NCBI GenBank assembly: GCA_964585245.1 | Contig: CAZPCV010000038.1 | Span: forward strand, 1 to 11,875 | Reading direction: 5' to 3' | DNA: 11,875 nucleotides | Source of the DNA: CAZEDL01 sp964585245 | GTDB lineage: Bacteria; Patescibacteriota; Patescibacteriia; Magasanikbacterales; GWA2-37-8 | Part shown: positions 1-5,774 of the stretch, piece by piece | Layout: every line of letters starts with the position of its first letter | Numbering within the stretch: the stretch's first letter is position 1 | Position numbers and translations under genes: made by a program | Notes under the pieces: generated by a model | Seen by the model: the letters and a program-made list of their open reading frames with translations, nothing else | Told to the model about the DNA's origin: nothing | Databases searched by the model: none

Positions 1-127
1 TACTTGGCTTTGCGACAGGGGCAAAAACCAACTCGTTTCTTTAATTAGCTCAAAATTTTAAATGATTTTTTTAAAACCACCCTCTTGACAATCAAAAAGC
101 CAAAAATTGATTTAGCCCTTGTGACTA
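1..127. other. Upstream edge, no assignable gene
   Basis: AT-rich sequence at the window edge. In frame 1 an open stretch (YLALRQGQKPTRFFN, stop at 46-48) could be the last codons of a plus-strand gene that starts outside the window, but the other two frames also stay open for a similar length, so this cannot be decided. A TTGACA at 85-90 has no convincing -10 partner. An open frame on the minus strand across 45-233 runs through the promoter and the start of the next gene and is not credible. Confidence 0.3.
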
Positions 128-156
128 TTGACAAAAACCACGTTTTGTGATACAAT
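128..156 (+). promoter_or_regulatory. Sigma70-type promoter of the 3D-domain gene
   Basis: TTGACA (128-133) and TACAAT (151-156) are separated by exactly 17 bases, giving an expected transcription start near 163. The -35 is a perfect consensus and the -10 is one base off. It drives the leader ORF and the secreted 3D-domain protein downstream. Confidence 0.8.
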
Positions 157-168
157 TTTTGGTCGCCA

Positions 169-219
169 ATGAGCGCACAGTACCTGATAGGGTACTTTTT
201 GTTTACTAATATTATATGA
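169..219 (+). CDS. Possible 16-aa leader peptide, overlapping the next gene by ATGA
   Basis: An ATG only about six bases after the predicted transcription start opens a 16-codon frame (MSAQYLIGYFLFTNII). Its TGA stop (217-219) overlaps the ATG of the 3D-domain gene (216-218) in an ATGA arrangement, the classic geometry for translational coupling. The peptide is hydrophobic with no recognised motif. The terminator-like hairpin at 179-200 lies inside it, so ribosome position on the leader could affect that hairpin. It may also be chance: 17 codons is short, and no ribosome binding site or comparative evidence is available here. Confidence 0.35.
   Translation: MSAQYLIGYFLFTNII
179..200 (+). terminator. 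Terminator-like hairpin in the leader (possible attenuator)
   Basis: AGTACC (179-184), loop TGATAG, GGTACT (191-196), running into TTTTT (196-200): a six-pair stem followed by a short T-run, placed between the promoter and the start codon at 216. It would end a transcript of about 38 nt. The stem is short and only moderately GC-rich, so termination would probably be partial. This suits attenuation but does not prove it. Confidence 0.4.
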
Positions 220-776
220 CCAATTTTAGCCAAATTATCAGCAAAACCGTTGCGGTTTTAGGCTATTTTGCCCTCATTTTGAGCGTTTTTTCCCCACAGT
301 TAGCCAAAGCTAGTGTTTTGTCGGTAGATATGTCTATAGAACGCAGCAGTACGATCAAAACCGCTAAAGTAGTAGAAGAACCGGCTTTGCGCCAAGATGG
401 CATAGTTGAGGTGGAACCTTCCCCCAACAAAACCTTGGCCGCGGTAATTACCGGTTATTCCAGTACGCCAGGCCAAACCGACGATGATCCGTTTACGGCT
501 GCTTCGGGTAAACGGGTATATGATGGTATGGTTGCCAACAATTGTTTGCCATTTGGTACCAAGTTGCGTTTCCCGGATTTGTATGGAGACAAGATTTTTA
601 CGGTCGACGACCGTATGAATTCCCGCTATGGCTGTCATCGGTTTGATATCTGGTTAGACCAGCCGATTGCTCAAGTGCGTAAATTCGGAGTTAAACGTGT
701 TGATGTAGAGGTCTATCTACAGGTAAAGAACAAGCCGATCAAGACTCAGGTTAAAGAGTTGGCCAAAGCTAATTAA
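216..776 (+). CDS. Secreted 3D-domain protein (double-psi beta-barrel, MltA/RpfB-like)
   Basis: 186 residues. The N-terminus has a hydrophobic segment (about residues 11-28) ending in an AKA-S-like signal-peptidase site near residue 32, so the protein is probably exported. A variable linker follows (35-72), then a 3D domain (about 74-168) with the three hallmark aspartate regions: DPF near D91, VDDR at D131/D132, and FDIW at D144, plus TAASG and the 'LPFGTKL' strand. In this family the domain is a double-psi barrel found in lytic transglycosylases and resuscitation-promoting factors, acting on or binding peptidoglycan. Here it is the only catalytic-type domain, with no G5, LysM or lysozyme-like partner. 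Two cysteines (110, 140) flank the core and could form a disulfide outside the cell. ATG at 216 follows no Shine-Dalgarno. The family call is firm; enzyme activity is inferred. Confidence 0.85.
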   Translation: MTNFSQIISKTVAVLGYFALILSVFSPQLAKASVLSVDMSIERSSTIKTAKVVEEPALRQDGIVEVEPSPNKTLAAVITGYSSTPGQTDDDPFTAASGKRVYDGMVANNCLPFGTKLRFPDLYGDKIFTVDDRMNSRYGCHRFDIWLDQPIAQVRKFGVKRVDVEVYLQVKNKPIKTQVKELAKAN

Positions 777-798
777 TAGTTACTTCTAAAAGAGAGTT

Positions 799-825
799 AA
801 CCCCGGGTTTATCCCGGGGTTTTTA
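799..825. terminator. Strong GC terminator between convergent genes
   Basis: AACCCCGGG and CCCGGGGTT form a nine-pair stem around a short TTTAT-type loop, followed on the plus strand by TTTTTA. It ends the 3D-domain transcript. Read on the minus strand the stem is identical but the following T-run is poor, so it may stop yifB transcripts less well. Confidence 0.85.
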
Positions 826-847
826 TTATTAGAAATTTATCCATCTT

Positions 848-864
848 TTTCGTCTAGGACGAAA
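848..864. repeat. Short inverted repeat, TTTCGTC/GACGAAA
   Basis: Seven-pair perfect stem with a three-base loop (TAG), between the terminator and the 3' end of yifB. There is no T-run on the plus strand. On the minus strand a short A-rich stretch follows. It could be a transcript 3'-end stabiliser or an operator half-site pair; the role is unknown. Confidence 0.4.
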
Positions 865-927
865 TCAGTACTTGCTTTGTGATGGGTGTGATTGCTTGTT
901 GCTCTACTGCTTATCGCTTAGTCCTGG

Positions 928-2448
928 CTATGCGCTTGGTTGCCGGGTGCGAAACTGCAGTGCCTCGGCCACATGTTCCAACTGTATAGTATCGCAATTG
1001 CCAAGGTCTGCAATGGTCCGGCTCATCTTCAGGAGCCGGTGATAGCCGCGTGCCGAGAGGTGCAGGTGTTCGGCTGCGTCCCGTAACAGAGCTTGAGAAG
1101 CAGTATCAAGTACACAAAACTGTTTAATTTCTGCCGGGCCCATTTCGCTGTTGGTGTGAATACGGCTGTTGAGGAATCGTTTTTGTTGGCGTTCGCGGGC
1201 AGCGATGACTCGTTTACGTACGCTATCTGAACTTTCGGTGGTAGTAGTGTCGGTCAGTTTGTCGAAAGCAACCCGTGGCACTTCGAGGTGTAGGTCGATT
1301 CGATCGAGAAGCGGCCCGCTCAGTTTTTTCTGGTAGCGACTAATTTGTTGGGCACTGCAGGTGCACGGGCGAGCCGGATCAGAGGCAAAGCCGCAGGGAC
1401 ACGGATTTTGGCTGGCGATCAGAATAAAACGCGCCGGAAAATGTACTGATCCGTGCGCGCGGGAAATGGTGATGGTGCCGTCTTCGAGCGGCTGGCGCAA
1501 TTGCTCGATTACGAAGCGGGGAAATTCCGGTAGTTCATCGAGGAACAAGACACCGCGGTGAGCCAAAGAAATTTCGCCGGGCCTCGGGATGCGCCCACCG
1601 CCCACGAGCGCTACGCCTGAAGCAGTATGGTGAGCGGTCCGAAATGGCCGTTCGCGGATAATGCCGTGAGGCAACAAGCCAGCCACCGAATAAATTTTAC
1701 TTACCTCCAGAGTTTCCTCTGGGGTAAGCGGTGGTAAAATAGAGGGTAACGTGCGGGCGAGCAGTGTTTTGCCCGATCCCGGTGGTCCGCTTAGGAGCAT
1801 GTTGTGGCTGCCGCTCGCGGCAATTTCGAGTGCCCGTTTAGCGAATTCCTGCCCTTTTATAAAAGAAATATCAAGTTCGGCCGGGAAACAGTTTTCGTTT
1901 ACAGAAGCGGTATCGGTGGTGAAGGGTGAAATCAGCGATTCCCCTTGCAAATGATCAATAAGCTGTTTCAGACTGTGTACTGGGAATACGGTAACGCCCG
2001 CCACCAAAGCTGCTTCAGCCGCATCTGCGGCTGGTACAAACAAACGTTTGAGGCCGTGTGTTTTGGCATAGATTGCGAGCGGTAAAAGCCCGTTCACATG
2101 CCGCACCGCACCGTCCAAAGCCAACTCTCCCACAATCAAGGCGTCGGACAAGTCTGGGGTAACATTAGTGCTGACGAGCACGATACCCACCGCCATAGGC
2201 AAATCATAGCCGGAGCCTTCTTTGGGTAAATCAGCCGGTGCCAGATTGATTAGGATGCGAAAATTGAACGGATAGGAAAAACCGGAATTTTTTAAAGCCG
2301 AGTGAATACGATCTTTGGCTTCTTTGATCGAAACATCAGCCAGCCCGACAATTGTAAAATTAGTCTGGCCTTTGTGCAGATCTACTTCAATCGTGACCGG
2401 GGCGCAATCAAGGCCAACCAGCGTAGCGCCAGGCAGTTTGGCGAACAT
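928..2448 (-). CDS. comM: YifB/ComM family Mg-chelatase-like AAA+ ATPase
   Basis: 506 residues from ATG at 2448. The frame stays open to a TTG at 2496, but family members begin with M-x-A-K-x-x-x-A-x-L-V-G-L, which matches the ATG. Order: Lon-like N-terminal domain (about 1-170, with the GSGYDLPMAVG signature), AAA+ core with Walker A GPPGSGKT (about 221-228) and Walker B VLFLDE (about 300-305), a cysteine cluster CPCG...CTC (about 350-364), the LLDRIDLHLEVPRV segment, then the C-terminal Mg-chelatase domain containing ARGYHRLL. ComM is a hexameric helicase that extends branch migration during natural transformation in Vibrio and Haemophilus. The full length and intact ATPase motifs suggest a working protein. 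It is the last gene of the dksA-lspA-comM operon, 78 nt after lspA, and ends with TAG. No Shine-Dalgarno is visible. Confidence 0.93.
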   Translation of the reverse strand: MFAKLPGATLVGLDCAPVTIEVDLHKGQTNFTIVGLADVSIKEAKDRIHSALKNSGFSYPFNFRILINLAPADLPKEGSGYDLPMAVGIVLVSTNVTPDLSDALIVGELALDGAVRHVNGLLPLAIYAKTHGLKRLFVPAADAAEAALVAGVTVFPVHSLKQLIDHLQGESLISPFTTDTASVNENCFPAELDISFIKGQEFAKRALEIAASGSHNMLLSGPPGSGKTLLARTLPSILPPLTPEETLEVSKIYSVAGLLPHGIIRERPFRTAHHTASGVALVGGGRIPRPGEISLAHRGVLFLDELPEFPRFVIEQLRQPLEDGTITISRAHGSVHFPARFILIASQNPCPCGFASDPARPCTCSAQQISRYQKKLSGPLLDRIDLHLEVPRVAFDKLTDTTTTESSDSVRKRVIAARERQQKRFLNSRIHTNSEMGPAEIKQFCVLDTASQALLRDAAEHLHLSARGYHRLLKMSRTIADLGNCDTIQLEHVAEALQFRTRQPSA

Positions 2449-2526
2449 AGAAGATGGTTCAAAAGACAAAAACTGATTGCCGATATTAAGCAACAAGCAG
2501 TAAAGTGAGCACTTGGGTTCATGGGC

Positions 2527-3006
2527 TTAGCGCCTATTCCCGTTACGTGAGATTTGAAAGTAGTATAGCACACCGCCTACTACAATGAGGATGTCAGCGA
2601 GGTTGATAATAGCGGTGACCACCAACCAATAATCAACTGTATGCTGGTAGAGGATACGATCAAACAGATTCGACAAGGCTCCGGATAACAATCCGGCAAG
2701 TGGAGCGCATTTTAAAAAGTAAGTTTTTAAGTTGAGTGTTTCAGTTGATGTCGAAAGAGAGGGGCACAAGAGCTGCCAGCTAAGTAATGCCAAAATTGGT
2801 AAGGTAAGAAGGATCACCAGCCAGTTTGGCAGCGGGAGTCCGAAGGCAACGCCAGGATTTAAAAAAGGCTGCCAGCCAAAAAAGGATGATAGTAAATGAG
2901 GGGAATTCCACGCATGGCGCGATTGAAATTTTAAAAATTGATCCAAGGCGACAAAAAAACCGCTGCCCATAACAAGTAAAATCCAGGCGCGGTTTTTGTT
3001 CAACAT
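2527..3006 (-). CDS. lspA: Lipoprotein signal peptidase (signal peptidase II)
   Basis: 159 residues, normal for the family. Four hydrophobic segments (about 8-24, 62-80, 100-114, 134-150) fit the four-helix aspartyl protease that removes signal peptides from diacylglyceryl-prolipoproteins in the cytoplasmic membrane. Conserved blocks are visible: D22Q near the N-terminus, NPGVAFGLP (50-58), SGALSNLFDR (catalytic Asp116) and INLADI (catalytic Asp138). Both catalytic aspartates are present, so it should be active. The usual histidine- or valine-rich stretch between them is shortened to QHTVDYW. It lies 21 nt downstream of the DksA-like gene, a neighbourhood seen in many bacteria. ATG at 3006 has a pyrimidine-rich leader instead of a Shine-Dalgarno. 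Confidence 0.93.
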   Translation of the reverse strand: MLNKNRAWILLVMGSGFFVALDQFLKFQSRHAWNSPHLLSSFFGWQPFLNPGVAFGLPLPNWLVILLTLPILALLSWQLLCPSLSTSTETLNLKTYFLKCAPLAGLLSGALSNLFDRILYQHTVDYWLVVTAIINLADILIVVGGVLYYFQISRNGNRR

Positions 3007-3027
3007 AGTAGATGGAAAGAGAGGAGT

Positions 3028-3420
3028 TTAGAATTCTTGCGTAATCGCTTTTTTGCATTCCACGCACGAGCTAGATGTCGGTCGGGCCAACAAACGACGT
3101 TGGTCAATCGGCTTGTGGCAATATTTGCACAGACCGTAGCTCTTTTTTTCCAGTCTTGAAAGAGCGGAAACGACATCGCGCAAACTTTTCTCAAGCGTGT
3201 CTTCGAGAGACAAGTTGGCGGCATATTCCGCAACCTCGGCGGCGTTTTCGTCTTCTTTGTCTCCAAAGTTGGGGAAGTTACTGGTAAAATCGCCCGGGTT
3301 GTCGTGGGTAATTTTACTAAATTTAGCTAATTCTCTTTCTAGGCTGCTTTTTTCTGCGCTTAGGGCTGTGGCAATTTTTTGAAGGAAATCAGCGGAGAAA
3401 TCGGTGTTTTTCGTGGTCAT
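3028..3420 (-). CDS. DksA/TraR-family C4 zinc-finger protein
   Basis: 130 residues. An acidic helical N-terminal part (about 8-92) is followed by a C4 zinc finger C98-x2-C101-x17-C119-x2-C122 of the DksA/TraR type (LCKYCHKPI ... SSCVECKK). DksA-like proteins insert a coiled coil into the RNA polymerase secondary channel and tune initiation. The tip aspartates of canonical DksA are not clearly recognisable in this divergent coiled coil, so I give no dksA symbol. It is the first gene of the operon with lspA and comM, behind a consensus promoter at 3476-3504 and a 5' leader of about 48 nt that begins with an A/T hairpin. Only a weak AGGA, too far from the ATG, could serve as ribosome binding site. 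Confidence 0.88.
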   Translation of the reverse strand: MTTKNTDFSADFLQKIATALSAEKSSLERELAKFSKITHDNPGDFTSNFPNFGDKEDENAAEVAEYAANLSLEDTLEKSLRDVVSALSRLEKKSYGLCKYCHKPIDQRRLLARPTSSSCVECKKAITQEF

Positions 3421-3448
3421 AAACAGAATATATATCCTAAATTATCTG

Positions 3449-3473
3449 CTCTTTTTTTCTAAAAAAAGTAGAG
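3449..3473 (-). other. T7/A7 hairpin at the 5' end of the dksA-operon leader
   Basis: Read on the minus strand, CTCT-AC-TTTTTTT-AG-AAAAAAA-GAG folds into a stem built mainly from seven consecutive A-U pairs capped by a CUC/GAG clamp. It starts right at the predicted transcription start near 3469, so it would form at or near the 5' end of the mRNA. It could protect the 5' end or be a slippage site for RNA polymerase; neither is shown. Confidence 0.4.
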
Positions 3474-3475
3474 TG

Positions 3476-3504
3476 ATTATAGCGTATTGGGCACGTTTGG
3501 TCAA
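3476..3504 (-). promoter_or_regulatory. Consensus promoter of the dksA-lspA-comM operon
   Basis: Minus strand: TTGACC (plus 3499-3504) and a perfect TATAAT (plus 3476-3481) with a 17-base spacer. Predicted start near 3469. It lies directly behind the terminator at 3517-3539, so the upstream RNA and this operon are separate units. Confidence 0.85.
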
Positions 3505-3516
3505 CCTATTTGAATT

Positions 3517-3539
3517 AAAAAAAGGGGCACCGTACGCCC
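3517..3539 (-). terminator. Intrinsic terminator of the non-coding RNA
   Basis: On the minus strand GGGCG-UACGG-UGCCC followed by C and seven Us (plus 3523-3517). The fifth pair is a G-U wobble that exists only in the minus-strand RNA (plus strand would be A-C), which together with the T-run fixes the direction of transcription. Confidence 0.75.
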
Positions 3540-3835
3540 GAATTTTTAAATTTAAGGCAGGAAAGCCCCTTTTAAGGGCTGCCAAGGCAGAACCGATCGC
3601 CATCCAGTGGACAGCGGCGGCCAAGCGCCAGGGCAGAAAATGGTTTCACCAAACCACTTGCAGGTAGTTCCCCGGGGATTCCGTGAAGCTAGGCTTCGAA
3701 GAATCGGTAAAGTGGGGTTACCATGGAAGGAGTCTGGGTTTGCTGCTGCCGGTATGTTTTGTGATGTGGGCAACAGTAAATCCGGTGACTTTCCATCTTA
3801 CTAGGTAGTTTGTGGTGAAGGTTGTCGAAAGAACT
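3517..3835 (-). ncRNA. Candidate structured non-coding RNA, family not recognised
   Basis: A region of about 320 nt, richer in GC than its flanks, with its own promoter (3842-3870) and terminator (3517-3539) on the minus strand. Visible helices (plus coordinates): a long irregular hairpin 3725-3794 (GGAA/TTCC, AGTC/GACT, then 3743-3750 with 3769-3776, including a wobble possible only in the minus RNA); 3706-3722 (GGTAA/TTACC); 3677-3705 (GATTC/GAATC enclosing GAAGC-TAG-GCTTC); 3641-3656 (TGGTTT/AAACCA); 3556-3583 (AGCCC/GGGCT with GGC/GCC). The size would suit RNase P RNA or tmRNA. GGAAAGUC and ACAAAACAUACCG faintly recall RNase P, but the other conserved blocks and a closing P4 partner were not found; no tRNA-like end with TTCGA or tag frame is present for tmRNA; no SRP GGAAG core. 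Open frames here in several directions are by-products of GC content and match no protein I know. Confidence 0.6.
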
Positions 3836-3841
3836 GTTATT

Positions 3842-3870
3842 AGTATACCAGCGAGTTTAGTTTTTGTCAA
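3842..3870 (-). promoter_or_regulatory. Consensus promoter of the non-coding RNA
   Basis: Minus strand: perfect TTGACA (plus 3865-3870), 17-base spacer, TATACT (plus 3842-3847). Predicted start near 3835. Among the best promoters in the window, yet it points into a stretch without a protein gene. Copy 1 of the TTGTCTAY-N7-TATACA repeat begins three bases upstream of its -35. Confidence 0.85.
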
Positions 3871-3873
3871 GTT

Positions 3874-3894
3874 TTGTCTATAGTAGTGTATACA
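3874..3894 (+). repeat. Split 21-bp repeat, copy 1 (direct)
   Basis: TTGTCTAT, seven bases, TATACA. It is followed by AAATA rather than a DnaA box. It abuts the -35 of the non-coding RNA promoter. Confidence 0.65.
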
Positions 3895-3932
3895 AATACA
3901 AAAAATATCAAAAGTTAGCCAAAATACTGAAA

Positions 3933-3953
3933 TTGTCTACGATAGTTTATACA
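3933..3953 (+). repeat. Split 21-bp repeat, copy 2 (direct)
   Basis: TTGTCTAC, seven bases, TATACA. Its right half is part of a DnaA-box-like TTATACACA (3947-3955). It begins 59 bp after copy 1; the interval (3895-3932) is strongly A-rich. Confidence 0.65.
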
Positions 3954-3987
3954 CAGGTAGTGTGGTTTACACACAGAGTTATCCACA
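3947..3987 (+). promoter_or_regulatory. Cluster of three DnaA-box-like nonamers
   Basis: TTATACACA (3947-3955) and TTATCCACA (3979-3987) both fit the TTATNCACA DnaA-box consensus; TTACACACA (3967-3975) is a near match. All three point the same way within 41 bp, next to an A-rich stretch (3895-3932) that could melt easily. This resembles an origin module or a DnaA-controlled regulatory region. No dnaA, dnaN or other classic origin neighbour is in the window, so the origin reading is only a possibility. Confidence 0.5.
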
Positions 3988-3989
3988 AT

Positions 3990-4010
3990 TGTATAGAAAG
4001 GTGTAGACAA
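3990..4010 (-). repeat. Split 21-bp repeat, copy 3 (inverted)
   Basis: On the minus strand TTGTCTAC, seven bases, TATACA: the same 14 fixed positions and the same spacer as copies 1 and 2 but in inverted orientation, centred 57 bp from copy 2. Confidence 0.65.
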
Positions 4011-4052
4011 ATTTGATCCTGGGGCATTAACGAGGGTGTGGTTGATTGAAAA

Positions 4053-4084
4053 CAAAAGCCACCGGGGTGAACCGGCGGCTTTTG
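4053..4084 (-). terminator. Terminator of the ALDH-ALS operon
   Basis: CAAAAGCC and GGCTTTTG (8 pairs) enclose CCGG/CCGG around a six-base loop; on the minus strand TTTTGTTTTC follows. It lies about 40 nt beyond the ALS stop codon. The A/T flanks make it readable in both directions, so it also shields the repeat region from transcription. Confidence 0.85.
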
Positions 4085-4122
4085 TGAATGATGATGATTT
4101 TTACCAGTGCAAGAAACAGGAC

Positions 4123-5760
4123 TTATGATAATTTTCTTAGCTCTTCGTTAAATACCCGGTAATTTTCACTATAATCAATGGGGCACTCTACGATAGTCGG
4201 GCGACCGCTGGCAAAAGCTTCTTGAAGTTTGCTGCCCAAGTCCGCCGCCGAGGTGACGCGCAAGCCGAGCGCACCGTAGCTTTCGGCATATTTTACAAAA
4301 TCAGGGTTTTCGAGTTTCATGCCAAAATCAGGCAATTGCTGGCCACGCTGCTTCCATTCAATAAAACCAAAGGCGTTATCATTCAAAATTAAGATTACAA
4401 CCGGCAGACCCTCTTTGATGCAGGTGATCAATTCTTGCGAGTTCATCATAAACCCCCCATCCCCACAAACCGCCAGAACTTTTTTAGCTGGGTAGAGTAA
4501 TTTAGCGGCCATTGCGCTGGGGAGGCCGGCTCCCATGGTAGCGAGGCTGTGGTCGAATAGAAAGGTGAGCGGTTCGTACGTGGGGTAGTGCCGGGCAAAC
4601 CACATTTTATAGATCCCGTTATCAAGTGTGACAATATCGTCTCTGTCCATCACTTGACGCACTTCGGCTACGATCCGGGGCGGAGCCAAGGGGAATGAAT
4701 CGAGGTCTGACTTTTCCTGTCGTTTTTGGGTTAAAAATGTTTTTTGCTCTTTCCAATATGCCGATTCACATTTCACTCCGGTTGTGAGCTCTGAGAGTGC
4801 GGTGAGTGAGGCAGCTAAATCCCCCATCAAGGTTATGGTCGGCAAATAATGGCCATCCAGCTGGGGCAACGAGCCGTTAATATGAATGATTTTTTTGTCT
4901 TGTTGTTTGTTCCAGAGCGAAGGCGGGTGCTCGTTGGTAAAATAGCCAACAGTAATCAGAAGATCGGCCCCCTCGATGAGAGGAGAGATGTAATCGCGCC
5001 GCTGAATGCCGAGCGACCAGATAAAGTGCGAATCATCGTCTGCGACTACCCCCTTGCCGAGTTGGGCGGAAATGACCGGAATATCCAGGGAATGCGCGAG
5101 TGCGCTCACTTCGGTGCCGACTCGTTTTTGATTAGCGCCGCTACCCAGGATGATAACCGGACGTTTAGCGGCGGCAATCAGGTTCGCTGCCGCTGCTAGA
5201 GAGCGAGTGTCAGCGACTGGCTTGCTAACCGTCAGCGCGGCCGTAAGGCGCTCGGCATGAAAGACTTCTTCTTTGGCTACATCTTCTGGGAGCTCAAGAT
5301 GTACCGGTCCGGGCCGTTCACTTATGGCCGTGAGTATCGCCTCGTGCGTAAGCGGGGCCGCTAATTCTGGGCTGGTGATGGTGCGGGCTGATTTGGTAAT
5401 TGGTTTCATTACGCCCACTGTATCGACAAGTTGAAAGTGTCCTTGCCAGTTGTTGCGGTGAGCCTTTTGACCGGTGATCGCAATTAAGGGCATGCCACCC
5501 AGATCAGCATAGGCAATACCGTTAACGAGATTCATGGCACCGGGCCCCAACGTCGATAGACATAGGCCGGGTTTGCCAGTGAGGCGTCCGTAGGTGGCAG
5601 CCATAAAGGCCGCAGCCTGTTCATGACGGGTAACAAAGAGTTTGATTTTTGAGGTGCGGAGCGCTTCCAAAAAATCTAAATTCTCTTCGCCGGGCAAGCC
5701 GAAGCAATACTCAATACCGTAGTTTTCTAAAATTTTTACCATTACCTCAGAAACATTCAT
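4123..5760 (-). CDS. Acetolactate synthase-like ThDP enzyme, large subunit
   Basis: 545 residues, full length for the ThDP-dependent acetolactate synthase family. N-terminal PYR domain with the catalytic glutamate in RHEQAAAFM (Glu47) and LGPGAMNL (71-78); central domain about 190-320; C-terminal PP domain with the ThDP motif GDG (433-435) ... NDN (460-462). The C-terminus CPIDYSEN resembles the PVDYSxN of catabolic AlsS rather than biosynthetic IlvB, and no regulatory small subunit is adjacent. Expected reaction: two pyruvate to 2-acetolactate plus CO2; FAD binding is a family trait I cannot confirm. It starts 14 nt after the aldehyde dehydrogenase stop, so the two are co-transcribed. No acetolactate decarboxylase or valine-pathway gene is in the window. 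Another 2-oxoacid decarboxylase or carboligase activity, feeding an aldehyde to its neighbour, is an alternative. Confidence 0.87.
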   Translation of the reverse strand: MNVSEVMVKILENYGIEYCFGLPGEENLDFLEALRTSKIKLFVTRHEQAAAFMAATYGRLTGKPGLCLSTLGPGAMNLVNGIAYADLGGMPLIAITGQKAHRNNWQGHFQLVDTVGVMKPITKSARTITSPELAAPLTHEAILTAISERPGPVHLELPEDVAKEEVFHAERLTAALTVSKPVADTRSLAAAANLIAAAKRPVIILGSGANQKRVGTEVSALAHSLDIPVISAQLGKGVVADDDSHFIWSLGIQRRDYISPLIEGADLLITVGYFTNEHPPSLWNKQQDKKIIHINGSLPQLDGHYLPTITLMGDLAASLTALSELTTGVKCESAYWKEQKTFLTQKRQEKSDLDSFPLAPPRIVAEVRQVMDRDDIVTLDNGIYKMWFARHYPTYEPLTFLFDHSLATMGAGLPSAMAAKLLYPAKKVLAVCGDGGFMMNSQELITCIKEGLPVVILILNDNAFGFIEWKQRGQQLPDFGMKLENPDFVKYAESYGALGLRVTSAADLGSKLQEAFASGRPTIVECPIDYSENYRVFNEELRKLS

Positions 5761-5774
5761 ATCGTTATAATTCT

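Noticed and set aside
45..233. Minus-strand 62-codon frame
   Set aside because: It runs through the promoter, leader and first codons of the 3D-domain gene, and its protein has no recognisable pattern.
2449..2496. TTG at 2496 as start of comM
   Set aside because: The ATG at 2448 gives the conserved family N-terminus; the extra 16 residues do not.
3670..3677. CCCCGGGG palindrome
   Set aside because: Too short to fold by itself; without a loop it is only part of the larger RNA.
3404..3804. Open frames of 60-87 codons on both strands in the RNA region
   Set aside because: They overlap each other in several frames, match no protein I know, and cross the promoter or terminator; they result from locally high GC and structured RNA.
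3517..3835. RNase P RNA on the minus strand (GGAAAGUC, ACAAAACAUACCG)
   Set aside because: Only two short resemblances, about 40 nt apart; the GGUAAGAG block, the AGGGUGAAA block and a 3' ACAGAA partner for P4 are not seen. Kept as an unassigned RNA.
3517..3835. tmRNA
   Set aside because: No tRNA-like acceptor with a TTCGA loop at the ends and no short Ala-rich tag frame ending in a stop.
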